Shown here one piece after another: positions 55,418 to 63,509 of a stretch of 64,000 nt of DNA (positions are counted from its first letter, which is position 1; each line of letters opens with the position of its first letter). Below the pieces are notes generated by a model. That model was not told the origin of the DNA, ran no database searches, and saw nothing but the letters and a program-made list of their open reading frames with translations. The stretch is taken from the NCBI GenBank assembly GCA_036824505.1, contig DAITAA010000001.1:62001-126000 (forward strand), given 5' to 3'. The position numbers and the translations under genes are program-made. This DNA is from SCUD01 sp036824505 (GTDB lineage Bacteria; Pseudomonadota; Gammaproteobacteria; Steroidobacterales; Steroidobacteraceae).

Positions 55418-55987
55418 TTAGAAGCTGTAGCGACCGCCGAGCAGAATTGTCGACGAGTCGTTGCCGTGCTGGTATTCGGCACCCAACGCAAAGTTCCTGG
55501 TGAAGTAATAACGGCCACCCACTGCAACCGAGGTGTCATCGCCGTTGGCGCCGCCCACGTCGGTGTAGATCACGCTGCCTTCGAGCTCGATGTTGTCGCC
55601 GATCTGGCCGCGCAAGCCTGCGGAAAGCAGGTAACCGTCATCGTCGACACTCGCACCGCTGACGCTTGCCTTGGCCTTGAACCAGCCGGCACGGCCGACC
55701 AGGTCCAGGTTGTCCGACAAGCCGTAGTGCCCGCCGAGGCCGACGGTGGTCACGTCCAGGTCAACGCCGGAGATGCTCTGGTTCGAGTACTCCGCGAACG
55801 CGAAGTAGTTCTGGGCAAAGCCGACCGATCCGCGTAGCGCAAAACCATCAGCATTCGAGCTGACGCCGTCGATGTCGGTCTGGATCCAGCCGAGGTCCAC
55901 AAACGAATAGCTCATGTCCTCGGCGTGTGAGGCCAGCGGCAGCGCCGCAAGCATCAAACTTGCCGTGATGGCTTTCAGGATCTTCAT
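55418..55987 (-). CDS. Outer-membrane beta-barrel protein
   Basis: 189-aa exported protein, signal peptide cleaved after ASHA (about residue 22). The mature part has alternating amphipathic beta strands with Gly/Asp turns and ends in GGRYSF, the C-terminal Phe used by BAM for membrane insertion. It resembles small 8-stranded OmpA/OmpW-like barrels. ATG at 55987 has AGGA at ideal spacing; an ATG two codons earlier is also possible. Function unknown. Confidence 0.9.
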   Translation of the reverse strand: MKILKAITASLMLAALPLASHAEDMSYSFVDLGWIQTDIDGVSSNADGFALRGSVGFAQNYFAFAEYSNQSISGVDLDVTTVGLGGHYGLSDNLDLVGRAGWFKAKASVSGASVDDDGYLLSAGLRGQIGDNIELEGSVIYTDVGGANGDDTSVAVGGRYYFTRNFALGAEYQHGNDSSTILLGGRYSF

Positions 55988-56137
55988 AGACATATTCCTA
56001 TATGGCTTAGGGGGTTACAAAAGCACCAAGCCACCCGCGCAAGGGGGCAGCCTTGGAGCCTGCGGAGAGGGGGGTCCGCAAGCCTGGTGCGCAGGATACA
56101 GACCGCCTACCGAGGGTCAAGTTCTGTTTATCGCACT

Positions 56138-56159
56138 GCAAAACGCGTCACAGTGACGC
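56138..56159 (-). terminator. Possible intrinsic terminator after gabD
   Basis: GCGTCAC-A-GTGACGC at 56145-56159 is a perfect palindrome, followed on the minus strand by GTTTTGC. It lies 43 bases after the gabD stop. The T-run is short, so an operator is an alternative reading. Confidence 0.4.
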
Positions 56160-56202
56160 AAGAAAACAACAGTCGGCCGAGGGCAGGAAGGCGGATCCGG
56201 AG

Positions 56203-57660
56203 CTATTGGACTCCGCCGACGCAGACGTACTTGAGTTCGGTGTATTCAAGGATGCCGTACTTCGAGCCCTCACGGCCCGTGCCCGATTCCTTGACGCCGC
56301 CAAAGGGCGCGACTTCGGTCGAAATGATCCCCGTGTTGAGACCGATGATGCCGTATTCGAGCGCCTCGGAGACCCGCCAGGAGCGCGCGAGATCGCGCGT
56401 GTACAGATAGGCGGCGAGCCCGAACTCGGTGTCATTCGCCATCGCAATCGCCTGCGCCTCGGTCTCGAAACGGAACAGCGGCGCGACCGGGCCGAAGGTC
56501 TCCTCTTTCGCCACCATCATCGAGGGCGTGACGCCCGTGATCACCGTCGGTTCATAGAAAGTGCCGCCGAGTGCGTGACGGCGACCGCCCGTCACGACTT
56601 TCGCTCCCTTGCCAAGTGCGTCCGCGACGTGTTCCTCGACTTTGGTCAACGCGGCCGCATCGATCAATGGTCCCTGGTCGGTCTCGCCCGCCAGTCCGTC
56701 TCCGACGCGGAGTTTCTTCACTGCCGTGACAAGTTTCGCGGTGAAGGCGTCGTAAACGCCCGCCTGCACCAGCAGGCGGTTGGCGCAGACGCAGGTCTGG
56801 CCGGTGTTGCGGTACTTGCTCGCGATCGCGCCTGCGACCGCAGCATCGAGATCCGCGTCGTCGAAGACGATGAAGGGCGCATTGCCGCCGAGCTCCATCG
56901 AAACCTTCTTCATCGTGCGCGCGCATTGCGCCACCAGCAGCTTGCCGATTTCGGTCGAGCCGGTGAATGAGAGCTTGCGCACGCGCGCATCACCGGTCAG
57001 CACACCGCCGATCTCGCGTGCTGCACCCGTCACGACATTGATGGCGCCTGCCGGCAGGCCGGCACGATGCGCGAGTTCAGCCAGCGCAAGCGCAGAGTAG
57101 GGTGTTTGCGTCGCCGGCTTGCAGACCGCGGTGCAGCCCGCGGCGAGCGCGGGCGCGACCTTTCGCGTGATCATTGCAGCCGGGAAATTCCAGGGCGTGA
57201 TGGCCGCAACGACACCAACGGGCTGGCGCAGTACGAGAATGCGCTTGTCGGCCTGGTGGCCGGGAATGACATCGCCATAGACGCGCTTCGCTTCTTCGGC
57301 GAACCATTCGACGAAGGACGCGGCATAGGCAATCTCGCCGCGCGATTCGCCGAGCGGTTTGCCCTGCTCGGCGGTCATCAGAACCGCCAGGTCGTCGGCG
57401 TTTGCCATGATCAGCTCGAACCAGCGGCGCAGAACGATCGCGCGTTCTTTCGCGGTCTTCGCAGCCCAGGCAGGAAACGCCGCATAGGCGGCGGCAACCG
57501 CGGCCTCGGTGCCTTTCGCATCGATCGACGGCACGGTCCCGAGCTGCGCGCCGGTCGCGGGATTGGTGACCGGAATCGCGGCGCCGCCGGCGGCCTCGAC
57601 CCATGCGCCGTTGACATAGCATTGCTGCCGGAAGAGCGAGGGATCCTTGAGTTTCATCAT
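56203..57660 (-). CDS. gabD: NAD(P)-dependent succinate-semialdehyde dehydrogenase
   Basis: 485-aa aldehyde dehydrogenase. Catalytic Cys in GQTCVCAN near residue 293, Glu in SMELGGN near 259, and Asn in TPWNFP near 160. Similarity to GabD comes from FTGSTEIGKLLVAQCA and the C-terminal GREGSKYG. ATG at 57660 overlaps the FAH-gene stop, in an operon with hmgA. The substrate may differ from succinic semialdehyde in this pathway context. Confidence 0.93.
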   Translation of the reverse strand: MMKLKDPSLFRQQCYVNGAWVEAAGGAAIPVTNPATGAQLGTVPSIDAKGTEAAVAAAYAAFPAWAAKTAKERAIVLRRWFELIMANADDLAVLMTAEQGKPLGESRGEIAYAASFVEWFAEEAKRVYGDVIPGHQADKRILVLRQPVGVVAAITPWNFPAAMITRKVAPALAAGCTAVCKPATQTPYSALALAELAHRAGLPAGAINVVTGAAREIGGVLTGDARVRKLSFTGSTEIGKLLVAQCARTMKKVSMELGGNAPFIVFDDADLDAAVAGAIASKYRNTGQTCVCANRLLVQAGVYDAFTAKLVTAVKKLRVGDGLAGETDQGPLIDAAALTKVEEHVADALGKGAKVVTGGRRHALGGTFYEPTVITGVTPSMMVAKEETFGPVAPLFRFETEAQAIAMANDTEFGLAAYLYTRDLARSWRVSEALEYGIIGLNTGIISTEVAPFGGVKESGTGREGSKYGILEYTELKYVCVGGVQ

Positions 57661-58637
57661 GCAGCCTTTACGACGCGCTGATCGATGGCGCCGAAAATGG
57701 ATCGGCCGGCGGAATCCTGCATCTCGATGCGCACGCAATCGCCGAAGCGAAGGAATGGCGTCGACGACTCGCCCTTCTCAAGCGCTTCCAGCATGCGCAC
57801 TTCCGCGATGCAGGATGAACCCAGCGAACGATCGTAATTCGACACGGTACCAGAACCAATGATAGTCCCGGCGCCGAGGCGCCGGGTCTTCGTCACATGC
57901 GCGATCAACTGGCCGAAATCGAAGGTCATGTCGACACCCGCGTTCGCGCGGCCGAATGGGCGGCCATTGATCTGCACCAGCAGCGGCAGATGCAGCTTGG
58001 CACCGTCCCAGGCCTCCCCCAATTCATCCGGCGTCACGGCGACCGGCGAGAATGCCGTGGCCGGTTTCGACTGGTAGAACCCGAAGCCCTTGGCGAGTTC
58101 GGCGGGAATCAGGTTCCTGAGCGACCAGTCGTTGACGAGAACGACCAGCTTGATGTGCTTGCGCGCCGTGCCGGCATCGATGCCCATCGGCACGTCGTCG
58201 GTGATCACCGCGACTTCCGCCTCGAGGTCGATGCCCCATTCCTCGCTCGCGAACGGCACGTCGCCGGCCGGCGGCAGCAGGTCGTCGGAGCCGCCCTGGT
58301 AGACGAGCGGGTCGGTCCAGAAGGATTTCGGCATGACCGCGCCGCGCGCCTTGCGCACCAGTTCCACGTGATTGACGTAGGCGCTGCCGTCCACCCAGTG
58401 ATACGCGCGCGGCAGCGGCGCGAGCGCGCGCGCCGCGTCGAACGGGATAGCGTCGGCATGGCCCGTCTCCAGCTCGCGGGCCAACTTCGCAAGCCGCGGT
58501 TCAGCCCGGCTCCAGTCATCGAGCGCGGCCTGCAGCGTGGGCGCGATTGCGGATGCGTGAACGGCGCGTGACAGGTCGCGGCTGACGACCGCAAGCCGGC
58601 CGTCGCGGCCGTCTTCCGCGAGCGTCGCGAGTCTCAT
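57657..58637 (-). CDS. Fumarylacetoacetate hydrolase family protein
   Basis: 326-aa enzyme of the FAH fold. Metal ligands are in WGIDLEAEVAVITDD (about 150-160), and GSGTVSN is near 263. In this operon it most likely cleaves fumarylacetoacetate or maleylacetoacetate from homogentisate. It lacks the N-terminal SH3-like part of animal FAH. The start overlaps the hmgA stop (ATGA). Confidence 0.92.
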   Translation of the reverse strand: MRLATLAEDGRDGRLAVVSRDLSRAVHASAIAPTLQAALDDWSRAEPRLAKLARELETGHADAIPFDAARALAPLPRAYHWVDGSAYVNHVELVRKARGAVMPKSFWTDPLVYQGGSDDLLPPAGDVPFASEEWGIDLEAEVAVITDDVPMGIDAGTARKHIKLVVLVNDWSLRNLIPAELAKGFGFYQSKPATAFSPVAVTPDELGEAWDGAKLHLPLLVQINGRPFGRANAGVDMTFDFGQLIAHVTKTRRLGAGTIIGSGTVSNYDRSLGSSCIAEVRMLEALEKGESSTPFLRFGDCVRIEMQDSAGRSIFGAIDQRVVKAA

Positions 58638-59764
58638 TTCGCAGGGCCTTTCCAGCTGTCCACGTAGCCCTGCCATTCAACCGAAGCTGCGGCGGCGCCG
58701 ATTTCCAATGCATCGCGCGTATCCACCATCACCGCGTATTCGTCCGTGGCTGGCTTGGTCTGCACCAGCATGCGCTCCAGCGCCTTGGGATGCGGTCCGT
58801 GCGTGAAGCCCCCGGGATGCAGCGTCATCATGCCCGGGTGGATATTGTCGCGGCTGAAGAAATCGCCCGCGTGATAGAAGATGACCTCGTCGTAGTCGTC
58901 GTTGTTGTGGAAGAACGGGATCTTGATCGCGCCGGGATCGGTCTCGAAGGGGCGCGGCGCGAAAGTGCAGACGACGAAGCGGTTGCCGAGGAAGGTCGTG
59001 TGCGCCGATGGCGGCAGGTGATAGCGGTGGCTCATCAACGGGCGAATGTCGCGCACGTTGATACGGCAGACGGAAAGATCGCCATGCCAGCCGACGGCGT
59101 CCAGCGGGTTGTAGGGAAAGGTCGCCGTCGAGACACGGCCAAGCCGCTTGATCGCGACCCGCCAGGGTTTCTCGTCCTGCTGAGCGAGAAAAGCCTCGTC
59201 GACCTGGGGCGTGTCGAGCATGGCCGGGTCGAATATTGCGTGCGGGCCAACCAGGCCCTTGTCAGGCAGCATATACGAGGCGTTGGTCGCTTCGACCATC
59301 AGGGCCGCGACCGGCTCGGCACAGTCGAGGCGCCACATCGTGCCGCGCGGCACGACGATGTAATCACCCGCTTCAAACGCCAGGCGGCCGAAATCGCAGA
59401 ACAACTGACCGCGCCCGCGGTGCACGAACAGCAGCTCATCGCCGTCGGCATTGCGCGCCAGGTGATCCATGCGCCCGCAGACCTGCCAGAAACGGATGCG
59501 GCAATGCGCATTGTTCAGCACTTCGTTCGCTGACCACGGGCTCGAGGCAACAGCATCAAGCTTGGTGAGATCGAAGGCATGCGGCCGTAACGGTCCCTCG
59601 AAGGACGACCAGGCGGTCGGCGGATGGCGGTGGTGGAAAAACGCCGCCGGGCCGAAGAAGCCTTCCTTGCTCATCTCGCGTTCGTAGGTGCCGGGCGGCA
59701 GGTCGCAATGCGCCTGGCGCGAGGCCTTGCCCTCGACGCGCGGAAAACCGATGTAACGCTTCAT
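58634..59764 (-). CDS. hmgA: Homogentisate 1,2-dioxygenase
   Basis: 376-aa non-haem iron ring-cleaving enzyme of tyrosine and phenylalanine breakdown. The cupin-like fold shows FFHNNDDYDEVIFYHAG near 285-301 and LHPGGFTHGPHPKA near 320-333, holding the His/Glu iron ligands. It is shorter than the 430-aa eukaryotic form. Promoter and operator lie immediately upstream and no Shine-Dalgarno is present. Confidence 0.96.
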   Translation of the reverse strand: MKRYIGFPRVEGKASRQAHCDLPPGTYEREMSKEGFFGPAAFFHHRHPPTAWSSFEGPLRPHAFDLTKLDAVASSPWSANEVLNNAHCRIRFWQVCGRMDHLARNADGDELLFVHRGRGQLFCDFGRLAFEAGDYIVVPRGTMWRLDCAEPVAALMVEATNASYMLPDKGLVGPHAIFDPAMLDTPQVDEAFLAQQDEKPWRVAIKRLGRVSTATFPYNPLDAVGWHGDLSVCRINVRDIRPLMSHRYHLPPSAHTTFLGNRFVVCTFAPRPFETDPGAIKIPFFHNNDDYDEVIFYHAGDFFSRDNIHPGMMTLHPGGFTHGPHPKALERMLVQTKPATDEYAVMVDTRDALEIGAAAASVEWQGYVDSWKGPAK

Positions 59765-59770
59765 TCGGTC

Positions 59771-59799
59771 AATTTAGTTTCAAATGTAACTAATGGCAA
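59771..59799 (-). promoter_or_regulatory. hmgA promoter
   Basis: Minus strand: TTGCCA (59794-59799, 5/6 of consensus), 17-base spacer, TAAATT (59771-59776, 4/6). The expected start of transcription is at or beside the hmgA ATG at 59764, so the message would be leaderless. Sequence pattern only. Confidence 0.6.
59774..59793 (-). promoter_or_regulatory. Palindromic operator inside the hmgA promoter
   Basis: TTAGTTACATTTGAAACTAA on the minus strand is a near-palindrome (8 of 10 half-site positions match). It fills the spacer and touches the -10, the right place for a repressor, probably MarR- or similar-family. No regulator gene is beside it in the window. Confidence 0.6.
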
Positions 59800-59808
59800 G
59801 AAGACTCG

Positions 59809-61086
59809 TCAACGCTCCATGATGGCGGTCACGCCCATGCCGCCGGCCGTGCAGACCGAGATCAGCCCGCGGCCGGAGCCGCGCTCGGCCAGGAGTTTCG
59901 CGAGGCTCGCGATGATCCGCGCACCGGTTGCGGCGAACGGGTGGCCGACCGCGACCGATCCGCCCTTGACGTTCAGTTTCGCGCGGTCGACGGAGCCGAG
60001 CGGCGCCGCGAGGCCGAGCCGGTCACGGCAGAACTCCGGTGATTCCCAGGCTTTCAGCGTGCACAGCACCTGGGCGGCGAAAGCCTCGTGGATCTCGTAG
60101 AAATCGAAGTCCTGCAGGCGCATACGGGCATCGGCCAGCATGCGCGGCACCGCGTAGGCGGGCGCCATCAGGAGGCCCTCGCCGCCGACGAAATCGATGG
60201 CCGCGACCTTGCCGTAAGTCAGCCAGGCCTGCACCGGCAGGCTGCGCGCACGCGCCCAGTCTTCGCTAGCGAGCAAGACCGCCGCCGAGCCGTCGGTCAT
60301 CGGCGTCGAGTTGCCGGCGGTCAGCGTCCCGTCCGCGGCGAATGAAGGCTTTAGTTTCGCGAGCTTCTCGAGGCTGGTATCGGCGCGAACGTTATTGTCG
60401 GTCTTGAGGTCGAGGTAGGGCACGACCAGGTCCGACATGAAGCCCTCGGCCCAGGCCTTGCTCGCCCGCCGATGGCTTTCCAGGGCGAGCTCATCCTGCT
60501 CACCGCGCCCGATTTGCCAGGTGCGCGCCATCCGTTCGCAGTGCTGGCCCATGGACATGCCGGTACGCGGTTCATTGACGCCCGGCAGCACCGGCTTGAA
60601 GTGCCGCGGCCGCAGACCGAACCAGGGCTTGATGCGCTCGCCGAAACTGCGCGCGCGAAAACTCCGCAGCAGCAGTTGCTGGTACTCGCGCGAAAACACG
60701 ACCGGCGGGTCACTGGCCATGTCCACGCCGGCCGCGATGCCGCAATCGATCTGGCCGAGCGCGATCTTGTTGCCGATCAGGATCGCGGCCTCGAGACTCG
60801 TGCCGCAGGCGCGCTGCAGGTCGACGCCGGGTGTCTCCGGCGCGAGACCCGAACCGAGCACGGATTCACGCGCGAGATTCCACTGGCTCGAATGCTTGGT
60901 CACTGCGCCGGCGCTGACATCGCCGAGACGTTCACCGCGCAGCGCGAAGCGATCGACGACGGCCGCGAGTGACGCAGTAAGCAACTCCTGGTTGCCGACC
61001 GTGGCATAGGCGCCATGCGCTCTCGCGAATGGAATCCGGGCGCCGCCGATGACGGCGACGCGTCTGGGTTGCGATCCGACCAGCAT
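59809..61086 (-). CDS. Acetyl-CoA C-acyltransferase (thiolase)
   Basis: 425-aa thiolase of the FadI/AtoB type. The nucleophile Cys94 is in QRACGTSLEA, His in YEIHEAFAAQ near 340, second Cys in SVCTAGGMG near 415, and the GHPFAATGAR loop near 380. It lies 44 bases upstream of hmgA on the same strand, but that operon has its own promoter. Fatty-acid or ketone-body role. Confidence 0.95.
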   Translation of the reverse strand: MLVGSQPRRVAVIGGARIPFARAHGAYATVGNQELLTASLAAVVDRFALRGERLGDVSAGAVTKHSSQWNLARESVLGSGLAPETPGVDLQRACGTSLEAAILIGNKIALGQIDCGIAAGVDMASDPPVVFSREYQQLLLRSFRARSFGERIKPWFGLRPRHFKPVLPGVNEPRTGMSMGQHCERMARTWQIGRGEQDELALESHRRASKAWAEGFMSDLVVPYLDLKTDNNVRADTSLEKLAKLKPSFAADGTLTAGNSTPMTDGSAAVLLASEDWARARSLPVQAWLTYGKVAAIDFVGGEGLLMAPAYAVPRMLADARMRLQDFDFYEIHEAFAAQVLCTLKAWESPEFCRDRLGLAAPLGSVDRAKLNVKGGSVAVGHPFAATGARIIASLAKLLAERGSGRGLISVCTAGGMGVTAIMER

Positions 61087-61177
61087 GGTTCTCTCCGACG
61101 GGCGTTTGCCCGCAGCGTGTTCCGGTAGAATGCCATCATCCACATCAGCCCGCCACGGCGCGGCTTCACTCGCGCCC

Positions 61178-62551
61178 ATGTCCGACCCCGGCAGATTCAG
61201 CAGCACATTTCGCCACGACGCGCGCGCGATCCTGCGGTTCGCGGGACCGCTCGCAGTCAACAACCTGGTGCTGGCCGGCATGATGCTGACCAACACGGTC
61301 ATGGCGGGAAGGCTCGGCCCCGGGCCTCTCGCAGGCCTGGCGGTGGGCGGCAACTATTACCAGATATTCTGGCTGTTCGGGCTCGGCATCCTGATGTCTA
61401 TCTCGCCGATCGCCGCGCATGCTTATGGAGCCGGTCGCGACCGGGAGGTCGGCAGGGGCTTTCGCCAGGGCCTGTGGCTGTCACAGATGCTGGCGGTGCC
61501 GCTGGTCGGCGGGCTCATGTGCGTCGTGCCGGTGCTCGGCTGGTTCGGCACCGACCCGCGCGCCATTCCGCACGCGGCGGGCTACGTGCATGCCATGTGT
61601 TTCGGCATGCCGGCGATGCTCGCCTTCCTCGCGCACCGCTATACGACCGAAGGCATCGGCTGGACGCGGCCCGTGATGTACACGGCGCTGGTCGGCCTGT
61701 CGGTCAATTTTGCGGGCAACTGGTTGTTTACGCGCGGCAGTTTCGGCCTGCCATCGTTCGGCGCGACCGGTTGCGGCATTGCAACTGCGCTTGCTTACTG
61801 GTCGATGCTCGCGACCATTCATCTCTACCAGCGCCGGCACGCGATCTACGCGCGCTTCGCGTTGTTCGAGCATTTTGAGCGGCCCGATCCGGCTTCATTG
61901 CACGGGATACTCGCGCTCGGGCTGCCGATCGCCGGGTCGGTGGTGTCCGAAGGCGGCCTGTTCGCGGTCGCGGCGCTCCTCATGAGCACGCTTGGCACCG
62001 AGATCGTCGCGGCGCACCAGGTCGCGATCAGCTACGCCTCGTTGATGTTCATGATCCCGCTGTCGCTGCATTCGGCGACGACCATCCATGTCGCGCACCA
62101 GGCTGGTCGCGGTGACGCTGCCGCGGCACGACTTGCCGGCTGGGCCGGCATATTGATGTGCGGCATCATCATGGCATTGTCATCGCTCGTGATCCTGGCG
62201 GCGCGGCACGGCATCGCGGCTGCCTACACGTCGGACCCGCAGGTTCGCGCGCTGGCGGCGTTCCTGCTCCTGTTCGTCGCGATATTCCAGATCCCGGACG
62301 GGCTGCAGGTCGGCGCGGCCGGTGCGCTGCGCGGCTTCAAGGATGCAAAGGTACCGATGGCACTCAATTTCGCGGCTTACTGGATCATCGGCTTCCCGGC
62401 TGCCTGGTGGTTCGGCTTCCATCTGGGCGCGGGTCCGGCGGGTATCTGGACGGGGTTGATCGCAGGGCTCGTCACCTGCGCCGCGTTTCTCATCTGGCGC
62501 TACGAACGCACCTCACGGAGTGCGCTGGCCGCTCAGAGTTCCAGCAGGTAG
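61178..62551 (+). CDS. MATE family multidrug efflux transporter
   Basis: 457-aa membrane protein of 12 spans, with the NorM-like first half (GPLAVNNLVLAGMMLTNTV near residue 23) and second half starting near 245. Drug/cation exchange is typical of the family. ATG at 61178 chosen; an upstream in-frame stretch is non-conserved and overlaps thiolase's leader. Convergent overlap of 19 bases with the GNAT gene. Confidence 0.94.
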   Translation: MSDPGRFSSTFRHDARAILRFAGPLAVNNLVLAGMMLTNTVMAGRLGPGPLAGLAVGGNYYQIFWLFGLGILMSISPIAAHAYGAGRDREVGRGFRQGLWLSQMLAVPLVGGLMCVVPVLGWFGTDPRAIPHAAGYVHAMCFGMPAMLAFLAHRYTTEGIGWTRPVMYTALVGLSVNFAGNWLFTRGSFGLPSFGATGCGIATALAYWSMLATIHLYQRRHAIYARFALFEHFERPDPASLHGILALGLPIAGSVVSEGGLFAVAALLMSTLGTEIVAAHQVAISYASLMFMIPLSLHSATTIHVAHQAGRGDAAAARLAGWAGILMCGIIMALSSLVILAARHGIAAAYTSDPQVRALAAFLLLFVAIFQIPDGLQVGAAGALRGFKDAKVPMALNFAAYWIIGFPAAWWFGFHLGAGPAGIWTGLIAGLVTCAAFLIWRYERTSRSALAAQSSSR

Positions 62552-63039
62552 TGCCGGTCGCAGCCGGAGTGTCCGGTGCTGCCGAGTGGACCACAGAGCG
62601 CCTTGAACCCCGATTTCAAGTAGAGCTTCTGCGCTGCTTCCATGCCGGTCAGTGTTTCGAGATAGCAGCGCCTGTAGCCGCGCTCGCGCGCGGCGTCGAG
62701 GCAGCGTCGCAGCATTCTTTCCCCGAGTCCGCGGCCCCGTATCTCCGGCAGGAAATGCATCTTGCGCAGTTCGCAGATGTCCGCCCCCGCCCCGGCGAGC
62801 GGGCCGATGCCGCCGCCGCCCTTGACCTTGCCGTTTTCCTCGATGACGAAATACGCGGCGCGCGGCTCGGAATAGCAGGCGCTCATCGCGTCCACTTCGG
62901 GGTCGTCGATGGAAAAGCCGGGCCCGCAGGCGCCGAAGCTCGTCATGACCTCGCGGATGATTGCCGCCACCGCGAGGTCGTCGGCCGGCCGGATCGGCCG
63001 GATCAGCGGATCAGTTGTGGTCCGCGGAATAGTAACCAT
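62533..63039 (-). CDS. GNAT family N-acetyltransferase
   Basis: 168-aa acetyltransferase. The acetyl-CoA pyrophosphate loop RGRGLGERML is near residue 100, in ELRKMHFLPEIRGRGLG, and a C-terminal Tyr-containing strand follows (YLKSGFKALCGP). Acceptor unknown. Confidence 0.92.
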   Translation of the reverse strand: MVTIPRTTTDPLIRPIRPADDLAVAAIIREVMTSFGACGPGFSIDDPEVDAMSACYSEPRAAYFVIEENGKVKGGGGIGPLAGAGADICELRKMHFLPEIRGRGLGERMLRRCLDAARERGYRRCYLETLTGMEAAQKLYLKSGFKALCGPLGSTGHSGCDRHYLLEL

Positions 63040-63370
63040 GGCTCAGCGTTTCGACGTCGACCAGCAAGCCGTCTTCGAACTTGAGCCTTCTCATCAACTT
63101 GCTGGGGCCCAGATTGTAGGTCCAGTACTCGACCGGGACCGGCTCGGGCTCGAGCGAACTGTAATAAGGTCTGCCGCGATACCAGCGCACCCGGCGCTGC
63201 AGCACTTCATGGCGCTGGACATCGGTGGGCTCACCGCAGAGTGCGGCCACCTTGTCCATGCTGTCGCCGTCGCTGACGAGGCGCGTGCCGCAGCGGAAGG
63301 AATCCGCGCCCGCGCCCTGGGTCCAGACCGCGGCAATGGCCATCGCGACGATTGCGGTCGATTTCTTCAT
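63011..63370 (-). CDS. DUF2845 family exported protein
   Basis: 119-aa protein with a signal peptide (about 1-22) and mature part starting DSFRCGTRLVSDGDS, with SMDKVAALCGEP near 35-46, the DUF2845 hallmark. Two cysteines may form a disulfide. It overlaps the GNAT gene by 29 bases. Divergent from gshA. Function unknown. Confidence 0.88.
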   Translation of the reverse strand: MKKSTAIVAMAIAAVWTQGAGADSFRCGTRLVSDGDSMDKVAALCGEPTDVQRHEVLQRRVRWYRGRPYYSSLEPEPVPVEYWTYNLGPSKLMRRLKFEDGLLVDVETLSHGYYSADHN

Positions 63371-63509
63371 GACCCCAACATGCCCCCGCGCGGATGAACG
63401 CCGGCTGAAGGCGGCTGTGCCGCCCAATGTACCCCCTGGCCGCCCCCTGACCAAGCGGTGCGGGGCCAGGCAGCAACTCCGGCTTGCGTTCGCAGCGCCC
63501 GGCCGCAAA

